Shown: positions 1 through 10,615 of the stretch, one piece after another
How positions within the stretch are numbered: the first letter of the stretch is position 1
Layout of the letters: every line of letters starts with the position of its first letter
Position numbers and translations under genes: made by a program
Assembly: GCF_000281045.1 (NCBI RefSeq)
Contig: NW_008246073.1
Coordinates: 45,184 to 80,173, forward strand
Reading direction: 5' to 3'
Length of the DNA stretch: 34,990 nt
Source of the DNA: Saprolegnia diclina VS20
Lineage: Eukaryota > Oomycota > Saprolegniomycetes > Saprolegniales > Saprolegniaceae
The notes under the pieces: model-generated
Databases searched by the model: none
The model's input: only the letters and a program-made list of their open reading frames with translations
Told to the model about the DNA's origin: nothing

Positions 1-144
1 CGTTGATGGCGAGCCAAATAATGGTACACGCGTCAGGGTTTAGCCACACCGCCTGCCTGGTTGGGCGTTCTTACTAGGCGGCTGCCAGAACGAGCGTATG
101 GATCGAAGGTACGACGCAATGCCGCGGCTTTACTCTGGGGTGAC

Positions 145-221
145 AATTAAATTCTAGTGGATTTTGGATGAAATTCTAGCGGATTCTATTCCTATTGAAA
201 TTCTAGTGGATTTCACTAATT
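145..221 (+). repeat. Left terminal inverted repeat with three 15-mer iterations
   Basis: This arm starts at aattaaattc and ends at cactaatt. It contains the 15-mer at about 149, 171 and 198. It pairs with 633-709. Iterated motifs inside the termini are typical of transposase-binding ends; that role is inference here. Confidence 0.75.
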
Positions 222-632
222 ATTACGCGCTGCCAGGAATTAGCACATCTAGTGTAATAAGTGCAAGATATGGAAATATATCATCCAAGCGATAAAAATG
301 TAAATGTTGGGGATTTTAAAATTACGCCCCAGGGTCGCCGCGGCCCTGCGGGCCTACCCGCCTCCACCTGAGCGGCCCATCTACAATAAAGCCCTTTTTA
401 CGTGAAAGACGTGGGCTCGCTCCTCGCCAAGGCACGGCCTGCACAAAAGTCAACACCCAACCTCCGCTGCGCTGCGGTGGGCAGACTTTTCTGGGCCGAT
501 GCTCTGTCGTCGCTCGCTGCGGTGCAAAATTCCATATCGTGCCATGTATTAATATTAAACGCCATATTTTTTTGATTTGGCCATGATTTTGTGATTTTAA
601 TACGCTTCCGTAAATCTTACTTGGTCGGTAGG

Positions 633-709
633 AATTAGTGAAATCCACTAGAATTTCAATAGGAATAGAATCCGCTAGAATTTCATCCAAAATCCACTAG
701 AATTTAATT
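633..709 (-). repeat. Right terminal inverted repeat
   Basis: This is the exact reverse complement of 145-221 and carries the same three 15-mer iterations in opposite orientation. It ends in an AT-rich run just outside the element. Confidence 0.75.
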
Positions 710-2912
710 TTATCCGTTTACTCTGTCGGACAGCACTAGTGCCTGCAAAGCCCACGAACAACAAAGGCAGCCCGGCGCGCTGTTCGCGTCCAGGGTGGTC
801 ACGCGTTCCCCCACAGTAGTGGAGTAGTCATTAAGTGCTGACAGAAAGCATACGTACGCTCGCGCTAGTACGTCGACTTTTTGGTGAGAAGACCCATCCC
901 TCTGCCCCGCCTATGCTGATCTCGAGGCACAACCACCGTTCGCACAATTGCGGACTGCTCCAGCGGCTCTCGAGCTGAGCAAAATTTGCAACGCCACTCA
1001 CTTGAATTTTTTGTTCAAGTTGCTTCTTTGCCCCACCCGAGGCACCCCGTTTCTTAGGGCGCACCAAGATCACGCTGCCGATCGTCCTGCACCGCGACCT
1101 CCAGTCGCTGACGCCGCCTCAGTCGCTGGCGACTCCCGACGACCTTGACAAACTGCGTAGCTTTGCCGCCGACCGCGACGCCTGGAAAGATTTTACCGAC
1201 CCTGTCGTCCAGTGCCTCACCCCCACAAGCGTTGTAGGGCGACGGCAGACGAGCCCCCGCGCCGCCGCCTGCGCAGCCACGGACCGGCGAGCGAATGAAG
1301 AAGGAGATGGCTAGTCTCTACGTATGCGGGGTCTTTGTGTAATTATGAAGATAACGCGAAACACGTTCATATATATATTCATATAAAATGCTAGTGATGC
1401 TCGCACGCTCTTAGTTCCGGTGGCATCACTTCGCCCACGGACCCGTAGGAATGGTTGGCACAAGAATAAGAACTGGCTGATCAAGAGTTCGCTCTTCCGC
1501 GGCGAGTGCAACACGTACAAGCTCTCGCTGGCGTCCAACTGATTCCCAAAGCGCAAGCTCACGGACGGCGACAACGAAGACCTCGGCTATTAAGACCGAT
1601 ACCATCGTGCAGTCGCGAGGCGTGTGTGCCAGTCCCTAGCAGCCTCCATAACGTCTGGATTGGGAGAAGCGACTCCGTCTTTCGCTTGATGGCGCCTGTC
1701 GTAAGGTTTGAGTCGGCCGCCGGCTACCCTGCGTTATCATCATCTTCTCAACCCTTTATAGAACATGCGCATTCTGTGTGAGAAGATGAGCTCTAGGCAT
1801 TACGACAGCTACATTTCCGGTACTTCGTTTCGATCTTCACGATGGCCGACCCTCACCGCAGACAATCACGCTTTGTGGAGAAACCACCACCATGAACAAA
1901 CAAATCATGCAGTGCAAATCCGATCTCAATCGACGCACTTCCACAACGAGGTAGAGTCCACTTCCACAACGGTGTTGCAAAACTTCAGGTGTTTGGAAAG
2001 TAGTAGCGATCAACCTTCATACGGCTTCTCCGCTGCATATCGTAATGGCAGTGCCTATCAACACGTCGTTTTTTGATGCAGCATCCATGTTCGATGCATG
2101 TTTGAAAGGTGAACGAAAGGCTACTTCTCTCAGACGTTGTCAGGTGTCCGAAAATCATTATGAACTGCTGCGGGCAAGCATCTCTGCTGCACGCAAGCTC
2201 TTGCGTGCATCGAGTTGAGGTATGTGTGATTTTGATCGATATGATATGATGCCGTCCACTAATACATGGGATGACGCGTCGTGACGCCGCTGGGACGCAC
2301 AGTCTCGACTCGTCCAAGGGCAAACTCGGCATTCTTCACATCGTCCATGGACGAAGGTTTAATACTTCGATACAGTTATATGGTGCATGTACACAGTGCA
2401 GTGTGCCAAGACGATAAAGGGTACTCGCAGCTTCTTGGTGGATGTGTGGGGCAAAGTTCCCGCGATGGGCCGAGCTAATCAGGAGTTGCAGTCACCTCTC
2501 TAGTCTCACGGTGGGGGCGACGACATCATCCATTTTGCAGTGGATACCGGCAATGTCATTGGCTTGCAAGACCTTCATGCACGGCCAGAGTCAGAGTCCG
2601 TCTTACCAAGCTGGCTGGATCCGGCGTCCATGCGCCTAATAGCTTTGCATTGGTGCTCCAGCATGACGCGATGAGTGTCGCGCATGGAAGAACGGGTGGG
2701 TTTGCAAAGCAAAAGGATGCGCAATGAAAGGGCGCGGTAGCATGGATTCCTGAAGCAGATCATTCGACCCATGCGGGCGCAGTAACTAGGCCGCGTCAGC
2801 ACGCACGTTCCGTCGTGCGCAAGGGTCGAACCCACTGTACTTGAACGCACTACAGTACTCGTAGCCTAGTACTCGTTGGTACAATGTATGTGGGAGTAGA
2901 TATATACGTGCC
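710..2912. other. Gene-poor stretch with decayed coding debris
   Basis: Apart from the fragment at 1,015-1,314, I find no frame with the codon use or motifs of a working gene. Around 1,490-1,600 (+) there is coding-like text broken by in-frame stops, consistent with an old pseudogene. The rest has mixed composition with no recognisable RNA gene, tandem array or transposase. Confidence 0.4.
1015..1314 (+). pseudogene. Coding-like C-terminal fragment, possibly retroelement-derived
   Basis: One forward frame is open from about 1,015 to a TAG at 1,312-1,314 and is cut off upstream by stops. Its central part (LHRDLQSL, then LRSFAADRDAW followed by a short acidic stretch) has the look of the extreme C-terminus of some non-LTR retrotransposon polyproteins, where an 'AxDRxxW' signature follows the reverse transcriptase. 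The resemblance rests on a short motif only. No start codon context or upstream exon is visible. It could equally be a fragment of an unrelated gene. Confidence 0.25.
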
Positions 2913-3374
2913 GTGGGCGGTTGGTTGATTGGCAGGTACACCCAAACAGGCGAGAAAGGCGCAGGCAAAGCGATGTGCCAGCAGCGAAATCCTCGCCAAG
3001 TCGCAGGCCGAACCCAAGTGGGCGCCACGTGCTTCAAAGTCGTCATTGGAAAGACACCTCTCGCGTGCAGTTTCCATGCCACGGGCCAAGGAAGAACGGC
3101 GCGCAACTTCAAGGTCGACCGCGTACTACTTCAGGAAAGGCCACGCCCTCCCAAGGTCCATGCACTCCAGTATGCATTGCCAGAGGTTTCTCGACCACGT
3201 CCCACCTTCCAGTCCCACGTGTCAAAAGATCCGTTTCGAGAGAGTATCCAATCCCAGCAACGCAAGCCTGTATTCCCTTATCCAAGACAATACTCACCTG
3301 CCTATCCAATGAAAACGTCGTACGAAAGTGCGCGGGTACTTGAATTCGCGAATGCTTGGGTCCGACGGCGGTGA
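2913..3374 (+). other. Unrecognised open region, all three forward frames open
   Basis: Three forward frames are open over 2,929-3,312, and minus-strand frames are open across much of the same region. The frame of 2,929-3,312 is rich in Lys/Arg/Ala and looks most like helical protein; the 2,913-3,374 frame is Pro/Arg/Gln rich. None has a familiar motif, a convincing ATG start or a clear splice partner. It may be a decayed gene, a non-coding transcript or chance. I do not choose a frame. Confidence 0.25.
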
Positions 3375-3691
3375 TCCCATCGCACGGACCGACTTTGGCT
3401 GGCCTCATGCGCAACGGAGCCATCTCGGGCATTCGAACGTGTTGGACGTACGATGACGCAGCGAGAGCCCGAGACGCCGATGCACAAGGCGCGATGCGAC
3501 TTGCATCAGCGTCCCACCACCGATGAATAGGCGTGGAGTCGACAGCACCCGTCATCGTGGGTGGCTGACGAAATGTGGCAGCAAAGAAAAGAGGAAGTCC
3601 ACGAGCGTTGAATCGGAATGAACCTGCTTCAGGGTAAATAAACTAGACGTGACGATGCAACTCCATGTACTAATGCTACAGCTTCTTCTTC

Positions 3692-4300
3692 TCAGCAGTC
3701 GCCGGCCTTGAGCCACTCGTCCGTCCACAGCACCGCCGGCCACGCATATTGCTGCGGCGAGAGGGGCTCGGTCTTGATCGAACTCGCCTCCTTGGCTTCG
3801 TCCTCGATGAGGTCCTGGAAGAGCGCATCGAGGAAGGACGCGGTCGACGTCGCCGAGCACGGCGAGAGGAGCACTGTCTTGGCGTCGACGTCGCCCATCG
3901 TTTGGCGGTAGTGGCGGCCGCAGAGCCCTTGCTTGCGCACGTGCGCCGAGCAGCCTTCGGTCGTGCAGCGCCGGCCGCCGCCGTGGGCGATGCACTTGTG
4001 GTCGTACGCGGCGTTGCGCGTGCAGCCGTCGACGGCGCACCGGCGGCGGTTGTCCTTGCCGCCGTGCTTGTAGCAGAAGCCGCGGATGCGCGCGTTCATG
4101 CAGCAGCCCTCAAACTGGCACGTCTTTTGGCCGCCGTGACGCACGCAGAGGTTGCGCGCGTGCACTTGGTTGGTGCACTCTTGCACGAGGCAGCGGGCGC
4201 GGCGGCGGTGGTACGCACACTTCCACGAGCCAGGGAGCACGGGGTTCTTGCAGTCGTTGAAGAAGCAGGTTGTCGTCGCGGTCGTCGAGGTCGAGGCCAT
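3692..4300 (-). CDS. Tandem Cys/His zinc-finger protein, WRKY19-like oomycete family
   Basis: This intronless gene encodes about 202 residues from the ATG at 4,300; an in-frame ATG at 4,363 would add 21. The core (about residues 12-130) holds five consecutive C-x4-C-x(8-10)-C-x2-H units, several followed by HGG or HGGG and a basic pair. This is the repeat seen in the many oomycete proteins annotated as 'WRKY19-like', although no WRKYGQK sequence is present. A C-terminal acidic/hydrophobic segment with a TEPLSP stretch could be an activation region. Nuclear nucleic-acid binding is inferred from the family and not shown. I prefer the inner start because a CCAAT box (4,339-4,343) lies about 40 bp upstream, a spacing seen at other genes here. 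The NSE2 gene lies upstream on the same strand. Confidence 0.75.
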   Translation of the reverse strand: MASTSTTATTTCFFNDCKNPVLPGSWKCAYHRRRARCLVQECTNQVHARNLCVRHGGQKTCQFEGCCMNARIRGFCYKHGGKDNRRRCAVDGCTRNAAYDHKCIAHGGGRRCTTEGCSAHVRKQGLCGRHYRQTMGDVDAKTVLLSPCSATSTASFLDALFQDLIEDEAKEASSIKTEPLSPQQYAWPAVLWTDEWLKAGDC

Positions 4301-4647
4301 ACTTGTAGTGTGGTGGTAGAGGCTTGCTCGGTGGCGGTCCAATTCAGAAATGCTGCACGACATCTCGGAAAGCGGAAGAGTGGGACTGCCATCGTAGCCG
4401 GCACCTTGCGACGTGAACTCGTCCTATCATTTTTTTGCACCAAATAGATGTGGGCGTGGGACGCCAGCGCCTGCGTCATGGCCAGTTGTTTCGGCGCGAG
4501 ATGCCGCCGCATACTACTGGCACCGTACACTGGTCCATCGTCCAAGTATCCGTCCAGTACCACCGCAAATGAGCAAGAAGAAGCATGGGATGGGATCGCA
4601 GCTGCGGCGATCCAGTGCTGCTGTGAAGGGATGGATTAAAGACGGTC

Positions 4648-5725
4648 TTATTCGACGTTGTGTTCCAGGATCTCGTCGTCGTCCTCGTCGTCGTCCATGT
4701 CGATGGCGGCGTTCGTGCTGTTGAGTTGCTGCGTCGCCTGCGCGCGGCGGTTGCTATAGCACACGCCTTAGGGTTCGGACGTCTATGTACGCAGCTGTAC
4801 CTTGCAATGCGGACTTCCATTTCGACGTCGCGCTCGAGGTCGTGGAGACCATTAACCTTTTCGCGACAGCCTACGAGCAGCCATCGTACATGGATCACAA
4901 GTAGACGCAGCGTACCGCCAATGGGGCACGCGTTCTTTCGCTTGAGGTGGGCCGTGATACCAGCCTTCGAGTACGTGTGGCCGCAGCGCTTGCTATCGAG
5001 GACGAGACGTCAGTATACCTTGACGTAGCAACTTTGAAAACGGACTTGCGCATGGGCTCGACCATCTCCAACAGCGTGATCGGGCACGTGATGGTGTTGG
5101 CTGCCTCGGTCTCTTGCACGAGCACATCTACGTCGTCGTCGTCGCCTTCCTCTTCAATCTACAAGGAGAGGCGGCTTATGATGCTTGCTAGCGTAGGGGC
5201 TTGGTATACCCCGGCCGCACTGCAAAAGCGCTTGTAAAAGTCGTGCTGCGCGACTTGAGAGTCCGAGACGCGTGACGATGACACGTTCAGCGTCCCGCGG
5301 TACGTCGATGGAACGCGCCCTGACTGCAGCGCCGTGCTGAGGCCTTCGAGTTTTTTCTCGTAGGCGCTAATGCGCCCGTGGAGCTGGACAAAGTTGGTCG
5401 TGACGCCCTTCAGGACTTCGATCTGGTTGTCGTCGCCAATGTCCTTGACCGTCGCGACAAGGTTCTCCGTGGCCTTGGCGCCTTCGAGCACGCGTTTTAG
5501 GAGGTCCTGGCGCTGCTTCTTGGTGTTGGACACGCACATTTGGAGCGCGGCCGGAAGCGTCTCGTTGACCTCGGCGTTGACGATGGCCTCCCATTCCGCA
5601 GAGGACTTGGCGGCCACGGGAGCGGCCTCTTCCTCGCTGCCCGAGTCGTAGCGGGCCATATTACGAGGATCGTCCGAGTCCGAGTCGTCGACCATGGCCT
5701 TGCGCTTCCCTGACCGGCCTGCCAT
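4648..5725 (-). CDS. NSE2: E3 SUMO-protein ligase NSE2/MMS21 (SMC5/6 complex)
   Basis: Five exons (5725-5210, 5158-5046, 4992-4916, 4870-4801, 4753-4648) join in frame to 293 residues. Introns are 51, 53, 45 and 47 nt, all ending in TAG. The C-terminal half carries an SP-RING: CPIT at 197-200, then C213-x-H215, C232 and C237, the four zinc ligands of this RING variant; two of these spacings appear only after splicing. The N-terminal half is helical with acidic serine patches (DDSDSDD), as expected for the region that docks on SMC5. The family sumoylates SMC5/6 subunits and repair proteins in the nucleus. The C-terminus is an acidic DDDEDDDE tail. The ATG at 5,725 is the first in frame and sits below a cluster of CCAAT boxes. 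The main alternative is another SP-RING (PIAS) ligase, but the lack of a SAP domain and the length favour NSE2. Confidence 0.85.
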
Positions 5726-5749
5726 CGTGCTTGGCGCTGCTGGGTTGGT

Positions 5750-5897
5750 CCAATTTAACCGCGAAAAAATATACGTCCAATCAAATGCGGTTTCTGTCTG
5801 GATTATAGCGAATCAATACATTTTAAAAATGTAGCCAATCCATGAACGTCGCACGCGAAACACGCTGTTTGGTTTGTAGTTTTTTAACCAATCCAAT
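5750..5897. promoter_or_regulatory. Cluster of five CCAAT boxes upstream of NSE2
   Basis: CCAAT pentamers lie at 5750-5754, 5777-5781, 5835-5839, 5888-5892 and 5893-5897, all within about 170 bp of the NSE2 start codon and in otherwise AT-rich DNA. They match the NF-Y recognition core. Promoter activity is inferred. Confidence 0.45.
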
Positions 5898-7011
5898 GGC
5901 AGAAACCATCCAACACAGCTTTTGTCCCAAGCGTTTATCCCAAGCGAGTTGGGGACGGATTTTGCCCCAGCAAAGGACGGATGATGATCAACCAAGCATC
6001 ATGCATGATGCAGTGGTTTCAACGATTCTACCTACATTAACAGCCGCGAGACTCGCAATAAGCCGTGGAACATGACGTGGTTCTGGACTTGATGAGTACA
6101 AGCCGCAAGATGGTCATGCGAACGCCACGTCGTTCAATTTGCTCACTTGAAACCAATGGGATTGGCCTTTGTCGCTGGTGGCTAGTGGCGTTCCGACGTG
6201 ATGCGAATTGGTATCAGCTTACGTACCACGAATATGATTGGCAGTCAACTGGCTCCGTGGACTCCTATCTCTGTGGCAACTGCCCTCAATGATATCGTCA
6301 CTCGTGAACGGACAGTTCTCGCTGAGTGCAGCAAATTGGAAAAAAGGCCACCATCCTACCGCAATTACACCCACTCATGTTGCGTCTAAAGCGTGCGTGC
6401 GCTAAATGTAGCAAGTCGAATGGCGGCAGCTCGGCTTCGAAACAACAAGAACTTGTTTCCAGCTGGATCATACGCAGAGACTCCTGGGCAGATTCCAGGA
6501 GCATGCTTGATGGTCCTGTATGAACGAGAGCTGCGGAGCCAGCGCGAAATGTTTGGACGCCACTCGACGCATGCGCATCTCTCACTTGTACCATTTCCAG
6601 ACGGCACATCTCTACGGAGCCACCACGCGCATCAAATGCAGCACCCCTCGGCGACAGTACAGTTACGTCAGCCAGCGAGTTGATGCAGTCAGAAGCTAGT
6701 TGCCACCAGTGCGAGGTTCGCCTTGGCGTGTCGCAGTGGTAGCTCAGCTATCGAGGCTATCGCGCCACCACATAACATGACGCAGCCAAATCCCACGACC
6801 AAAGCCCCACCCACCGCTCTCGCTCTCAGTATAGCTTCCTTCTTGCACGCAAGCTGGACTGCGGCTCTCGAGAATTTGCCTCTCTTTTTCCAACGGGGTG
6901 ATGGCATCCCAGTGGTTTCACACACGTCCATTGGAGTGGGTTTTTGGGTTTTTGGGATCAACCTCCTTTGTCGCGTCCGGTTTTTAAGTTGTCCGGATAC
7001 GTTGAATTTCA
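5898..7011. other. Intergenic region between NSE2 and phosphomevalonate kinase
   Basis: This 1.1 kb holds only overlapping short frames without recognisable motifs. An ATTGG (inverted CCAAT) at 6930-6934 lies about 78 bp upstream of the kinase ATG and is a likely promoter element. I see nothing else supportable. Confidence 0.4.
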
Positions 7012-8932
7012 ATGACGACGATGACGACGCGCGTCTCGGCGCCGGGAAAGGTCTTGATCGCTGGCGGCTACTTGGTGCTGGAGCCGCAGTACGCTGGCGC
7101 CGTCCTCGCCGCAAGCTCTCGCTTCCACACGACTGTCGCGCTCGATGCGTCTGCGGCGCCGTCGCCGTCGCTGGCGGTGACTGTGCACAGCCCGCAGTTC
7201 CACCAAGTGCTGACCGGTGTCCTCTCGACCGACGCCTTTGAGCTCTCGTACGCGGCCGCTCTCGTCGCGCAGTGCATTATGGCTGCTTCTCTCCGTGTGT
7301 AGGCCGCAGAGTCCGGCCAACCTGTACGTCGAGAAGACGCTGCAAGTGTGCGCCAAAGCGCTGCAGGGCCTCCTTGGCCCGGCGTTCGGCGCCAAGCTCG
7401 CGTCGCTGGCGAAAACGCACTCGCTGCGCATTACGCTGGAGGATGACAATGATTTTTACTCGCAGAGCGCGCAGGTACAGGTTTGTGTTGCTGTTGCATT
7501 ATTGACATGATCCGAATAGCTCCTCGAGCGCGGCCTGCCCGTGACGCGCGAGCACCTTGCCAAGCTCCCGGCCTTTCTTCCGTGCCCGTTGGACGCCTCT
7601 GGTACAACCCATCCTTTCGATGGCGCCTGCGCTTATAATGGCATTTGCTAGGGACGCCGGTCATTGCCAAAACGGGCATGGGCAGCTCCGCGGCGCTCAT
7701 CACGTCGCTCGTCGGTGCCGTCTTGCGCTTCTTTGACGCAGTGACGCTTCCGACGGCGCAGTCGACGGCGGCGACACCCGGCGTCGACGTCGTGCACCAC
7801 CTCGCGCAGATTGCGCACTCGATTGCCCAAGACAAGGTGCGTGCGGTCCTCTCAAGGCCCAAAGAAAATGGGAAAATATTAGATTGGCAGTGGCTTTGAC
7901 GTCTCGGCCGCGGCGTACGGCAACCAGTGCTACAACCGCTTCACGCCCGACCGCGTTCAGGCGTTTGTGGCGCAAAAGAACCTGGCGGCGATCGCACCGG
8001 CAGACCTCGCCGCCTGCATCCAGTCGCGCTGGGACAACGTCGTCGTACGATTTTACATTTCCCTCTTGGTCAAGGCACTCAGCCGGCTCGGTGCTAGAAA
8101 CCGTTTGGGCTGCCCCACAACATGCACATGATCATGGGCGACGTCAACGCCGGGTCGGCCACGGTCTCGATGGTCCGCCAGGTACGTTCTTAGTGGTAGT
8201 GTTGATCCAAGTAGTGTATGGTGCGCGTAGGTATTGGCGTGGAAGAAGGCCGACCCGACGGGCTCGCACGCACTCTGGGAAACGCTCAACACCAAGAATA
8301 TGCTGATCGTCGCTCAGTTTGAAGCCCTCCCGAAGGTGGCCGACGACGTTTGGGCGCGCATCGCCGAGGCGCCGTCGACCTCGGTACTTTTCTCCCAACC
8401 CAAGGACCCACCATGAGTGTAAAATATCTAGTGGGCGCATGTGCACGCGGCGCTCGGAGCAGCCTTGCTTGCAATGCGCGCGACGTTCGAGGAGGTTCGC
8501 CACCTCTTGCGGTGCGGCGTTGAGCCTGCGACCTGTGTGTCTAATTCTTGAGCTAGGACGATGGGGTCTGCGGCGGGTGTCGCGATCGAGCCCGAGGAGC
8601 AAACCGCGTTGATTGATGCGACCATGCGCGTGCCTGGCGTGCTCTTTGGCGGCGTGCCCGGCGGTACACACGTCTGCACTTGCGAATGGGGTTGATGCAT
8701 CGGCTGTTGCTGGTACTAGCTGGCGGCAATGACGCTATCTTTGCACTCGTGCTGCACCCGTCCGTGCTGCCGCGCGTGGAAACCTTCTGGTCGACATGGA
8801 CTGCCACGCGGTACGACTCGCCTAATGGCGTGCCAAGCTCACGGTGACGCGTCTAGTGTCAGCGCGCTGCTTGTCGACGTGGCCAAGAGCGGTGTCCAAG
8901 GCGGGCTACTCGAAGAAGCCGTTGCGATCTAG
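7012..8932 (+). CDS. ERG8: Phosphomevalonate kinase (GHMP kinase family), eleven exons
   Basis: Converts mevalonate 5-phosphate to the 5-diphosphate in the cytosolic mevalonate pathway toward isoprenoids and sterols. Exons: 7012-7271, 7303-7474, 7520-7601, 7652-7836, 7883-8044, 8098-8181, 8231-8383, 8432-8511, 8557-8663, 8720-8810, 8857-8932; all phases agree, giving 483 residues. All ten introns end in TAG. Evidence for the family: APGKVLIAGGYLVLE near the N-terminus, the GHMP motif KTGMGSSAAL, the GSGFDVSAA segment, IEPEEQT, and the late motif PGVLFGGVPGAGGNDAI, which is complete only when exons 9 and 10 are joined. The first intron is uncertain: a 31-nt version (7272-7302) or a 55-nt version (donor at 7248, giving 475 residues) both keep frame; 55 nt fits the other introns better. 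Confidence 0.9.
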
Positions 8933-10152
8933 TTCAAACGGCCACAGAAAAGCGCACGCCCCGCTGCGTGTCCATGCAAGCGGCACCTTGGTAATGCAAC
9001 AAAGGCAACGAGGCGCAACGGGTGATCGTCGACCAATGTCTTGCAATCCTAATGTCGCACTGGTGACGTGCGACCGTCGTCGGCAAAGCAACGGACACGG
9101 CCCATCGCATGGGTGCCGACGCGACGGCATAAAATAGCACGACGAGCGTCCGCGGATGCGGGTGCACGCCGCGTCATGGTTTGGTCATGACGCGCCCACG
9201 CGTGAACGTTTGAAAGGATTGTCTCGAGCAAGTGTAGTTGTTGAGCCAGCACAGCATTTGAGAGATAGATGCATCCAAGACCAGCCACGCCAACGATCCA
9301 CCAGCTTCGATCGTCCGAATCCAACTGGCCCGTGGCTATGCAGCCTAGGGCTAGGGCTTCCGTAGGGGTAGGGTTCACAGGGATCGGAATTGACGAAGAA
9401 AGCCACTAGCTCTATTAGAATACCCATAGCGCCTGTATTGCAACAGCACAGGCGCTGTTGGAGACAGCATGCATCGGACCATGTACTGCCCTGTGGCCGG
9501 CGCCTCTGGATCCGCAGCTGCTGCACGCTTGGCTCTCTTCCACTGCACTGAACCCTCTCAGAAAACGCTGGGCAAGAGAGCGTTTTATTCTGTCGACGAG
9601 TGCGAAAAGATGGGAGGAGCTTTGTCCCGCGCATTCGAAGGCTCCCAACCTCCTCCCTTCATTTGGTTTCCCGCCCGGTTGGACACGACCGGAAATCCTG
9701 CAAATGCCGCCCATATGCCGAGAATATGATTGCGTTTCGAAGGAAAGCGTCCTTGTCATGCACCATGGCCTTGATAGCGTGGGCGACGGCTTGACACCTG
9801 ACACGAGATGCGTGTATGTATGTCTGAGGTGTGGGTGGGTTCAGGCTGGAGACGAAACTGGACAGAGCGCGACTTGCCGCATATCAGATTTAGTTATGTC
9901 GTCACTTGAATTTGACGTGAAGGATCCCCAGGTGCTCGCTCACGCCAAAGTTGATGATGGCAGTGAGCCTCCTACCTGGCCACATCACGGAAGTTCGTTC
10001 GACTTGAAGCCGCACGAGTGAAATCTTCCTCTGTGCCCGGACCCGCACAGTCGCGCTGGGTATGTAAAACCTCTGCTGGGGCGTTCGTTTACAGGTGCGA
10101 TGTGCAGCTCCAACGTCATGGGTCAGTAGCAAGTTCAGCAATGTTAGACTCC
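8933..10152. other. Intergenic DNA with degenerate telomere-like repeats
   Basis: No recognisable gene. A forward frame at about 9,458-10,021 is long but lacks motifs and an ATG at its start, and minus frames overlap it. Around 9,347-9,376 there are degenerate repeats of the TAGGG type (ctagggctagggc, then gtaggggtagggtt). Confidence 0.35.
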
Positions 10153-10280
10153 GTTGTTGAAGTGAGTCTTTTCAGATAGAAGTTACTAGTACACTGAACT
10201 GGTTTTGGGGTGGGCTTTCGACTCAAAGCGTGTTGAGCTAGACGGCAGCAGCGGCGTGTTGAAGGCGAGGCATATGGATG
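10153..10280 (-). repeat. Dispersed repeat, copy 1 (terminal part of a LINE-like element)
   Basis: This segment is clearly related to 34,857-34,990. Shared words include gttgttgaagtgagtct, a central gtgggctttcgactcaaagcgtgttg (ggtggccttttgattcgaagcgtgttg in the other copy), and ggcggcagcggcg-like text followed by a gcgaggc tract. It overlaps the C-terminal end of the minus-strand frame at 10,238-10,615. Confidence 0.6.
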
Positions 10281-10615
10281 GCGCGAGCCGGGACGAGGCG
10301 GTTACGAAGCCAGGCGTCTTGGCGCAGGGCGTTCAGCATTTGGAAGAGGCACATCGCTGGGGTACACAGCAGCAAGTGGTGGAGATGCAGCTTGGTCAAG
10401 AACGCGGCGCGGGTGGCGGCCGCTTCGGGCATCACGACGGGCGCCTCGGGACGGAAAACGCGGTCGTTTCGGGTGAGCCAGACAGGGTGCAGCACACAGG
10501 CTCGTAAGATCGGCCACATCATGTCGACCGCGCGCCAGCGGTAGCGTTGGGCCGTCACCAGCGGTTCAAAAGAGAGACTCCGTGGAGTGGTTGCTGAAAA
10601 ATGACATGTTATCAA
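10238..10615 (-). pseudogene. LINE-like retrotransposon C-terminal fragment
   Basis: The minus-strand frame of about 125 residues contains VWLTRNDRVFRPEAP, which resembles the 'W...RN..VF' signature near the C-terminal zinc-knuckle (zf-RVT) region of non-LTR retrotransposon polyproteins. No endonuclease or reverse transcriptase domain is visible upstream (10,616-11,700 on this strand), so the copy is 5'-truncated, as is usual for LINEs. The downstream end belongs to a dispersed repeat present again at the right edge of the window. The identification rests on one short motif plus the repeat. Confidence 0.4.

Larger units (their letters stand above)
145..709. mobile_element. MITE-like element with 77-bp perfect terminal inverted repeats
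   Basis: Bases 145-221 and 633-709 are reverse complements of each other over 77 bp with no mismatch that I can find. Each arm holds three copies of a 15-mer, aaattctag(t/c)ggatt, separated by short spacers. The 411-bp centre has AT-rich shoulders and a GC-rich island around 320-530; its longest reading frame (minus strand) resembles no transposase, so the element would be non-autonomous. I see no convincing target-site duplication at the edges (ggggtgac on the left, ttatccgt on the right). The lack of mismatches between arms suggests recent insertion or conversion. The superfamily cannot be assigned from sequence alone. Confidence 0.7.

Noticed and set aside
3109-3555. Minus-strand frame of about 148 codons
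   Set aside because: Antisense to a region open in all forward frames; no motif and no ATG-led protein with familiar features.
3749-4447. Long forward frame of 232 codons opposite the zinc-finger gene
   Set aside because: Ala/Val/Arg-rich shadow of a GC-rich coding strand; the minus strand carries the conserved Cys/His repeats.
9458-10021. Long forward frame of about 187 codons
   Set aside because: It begins at a TTG, has no motif, and overlaps equally open minus frames; codon use does not resemble the confirmed genes.
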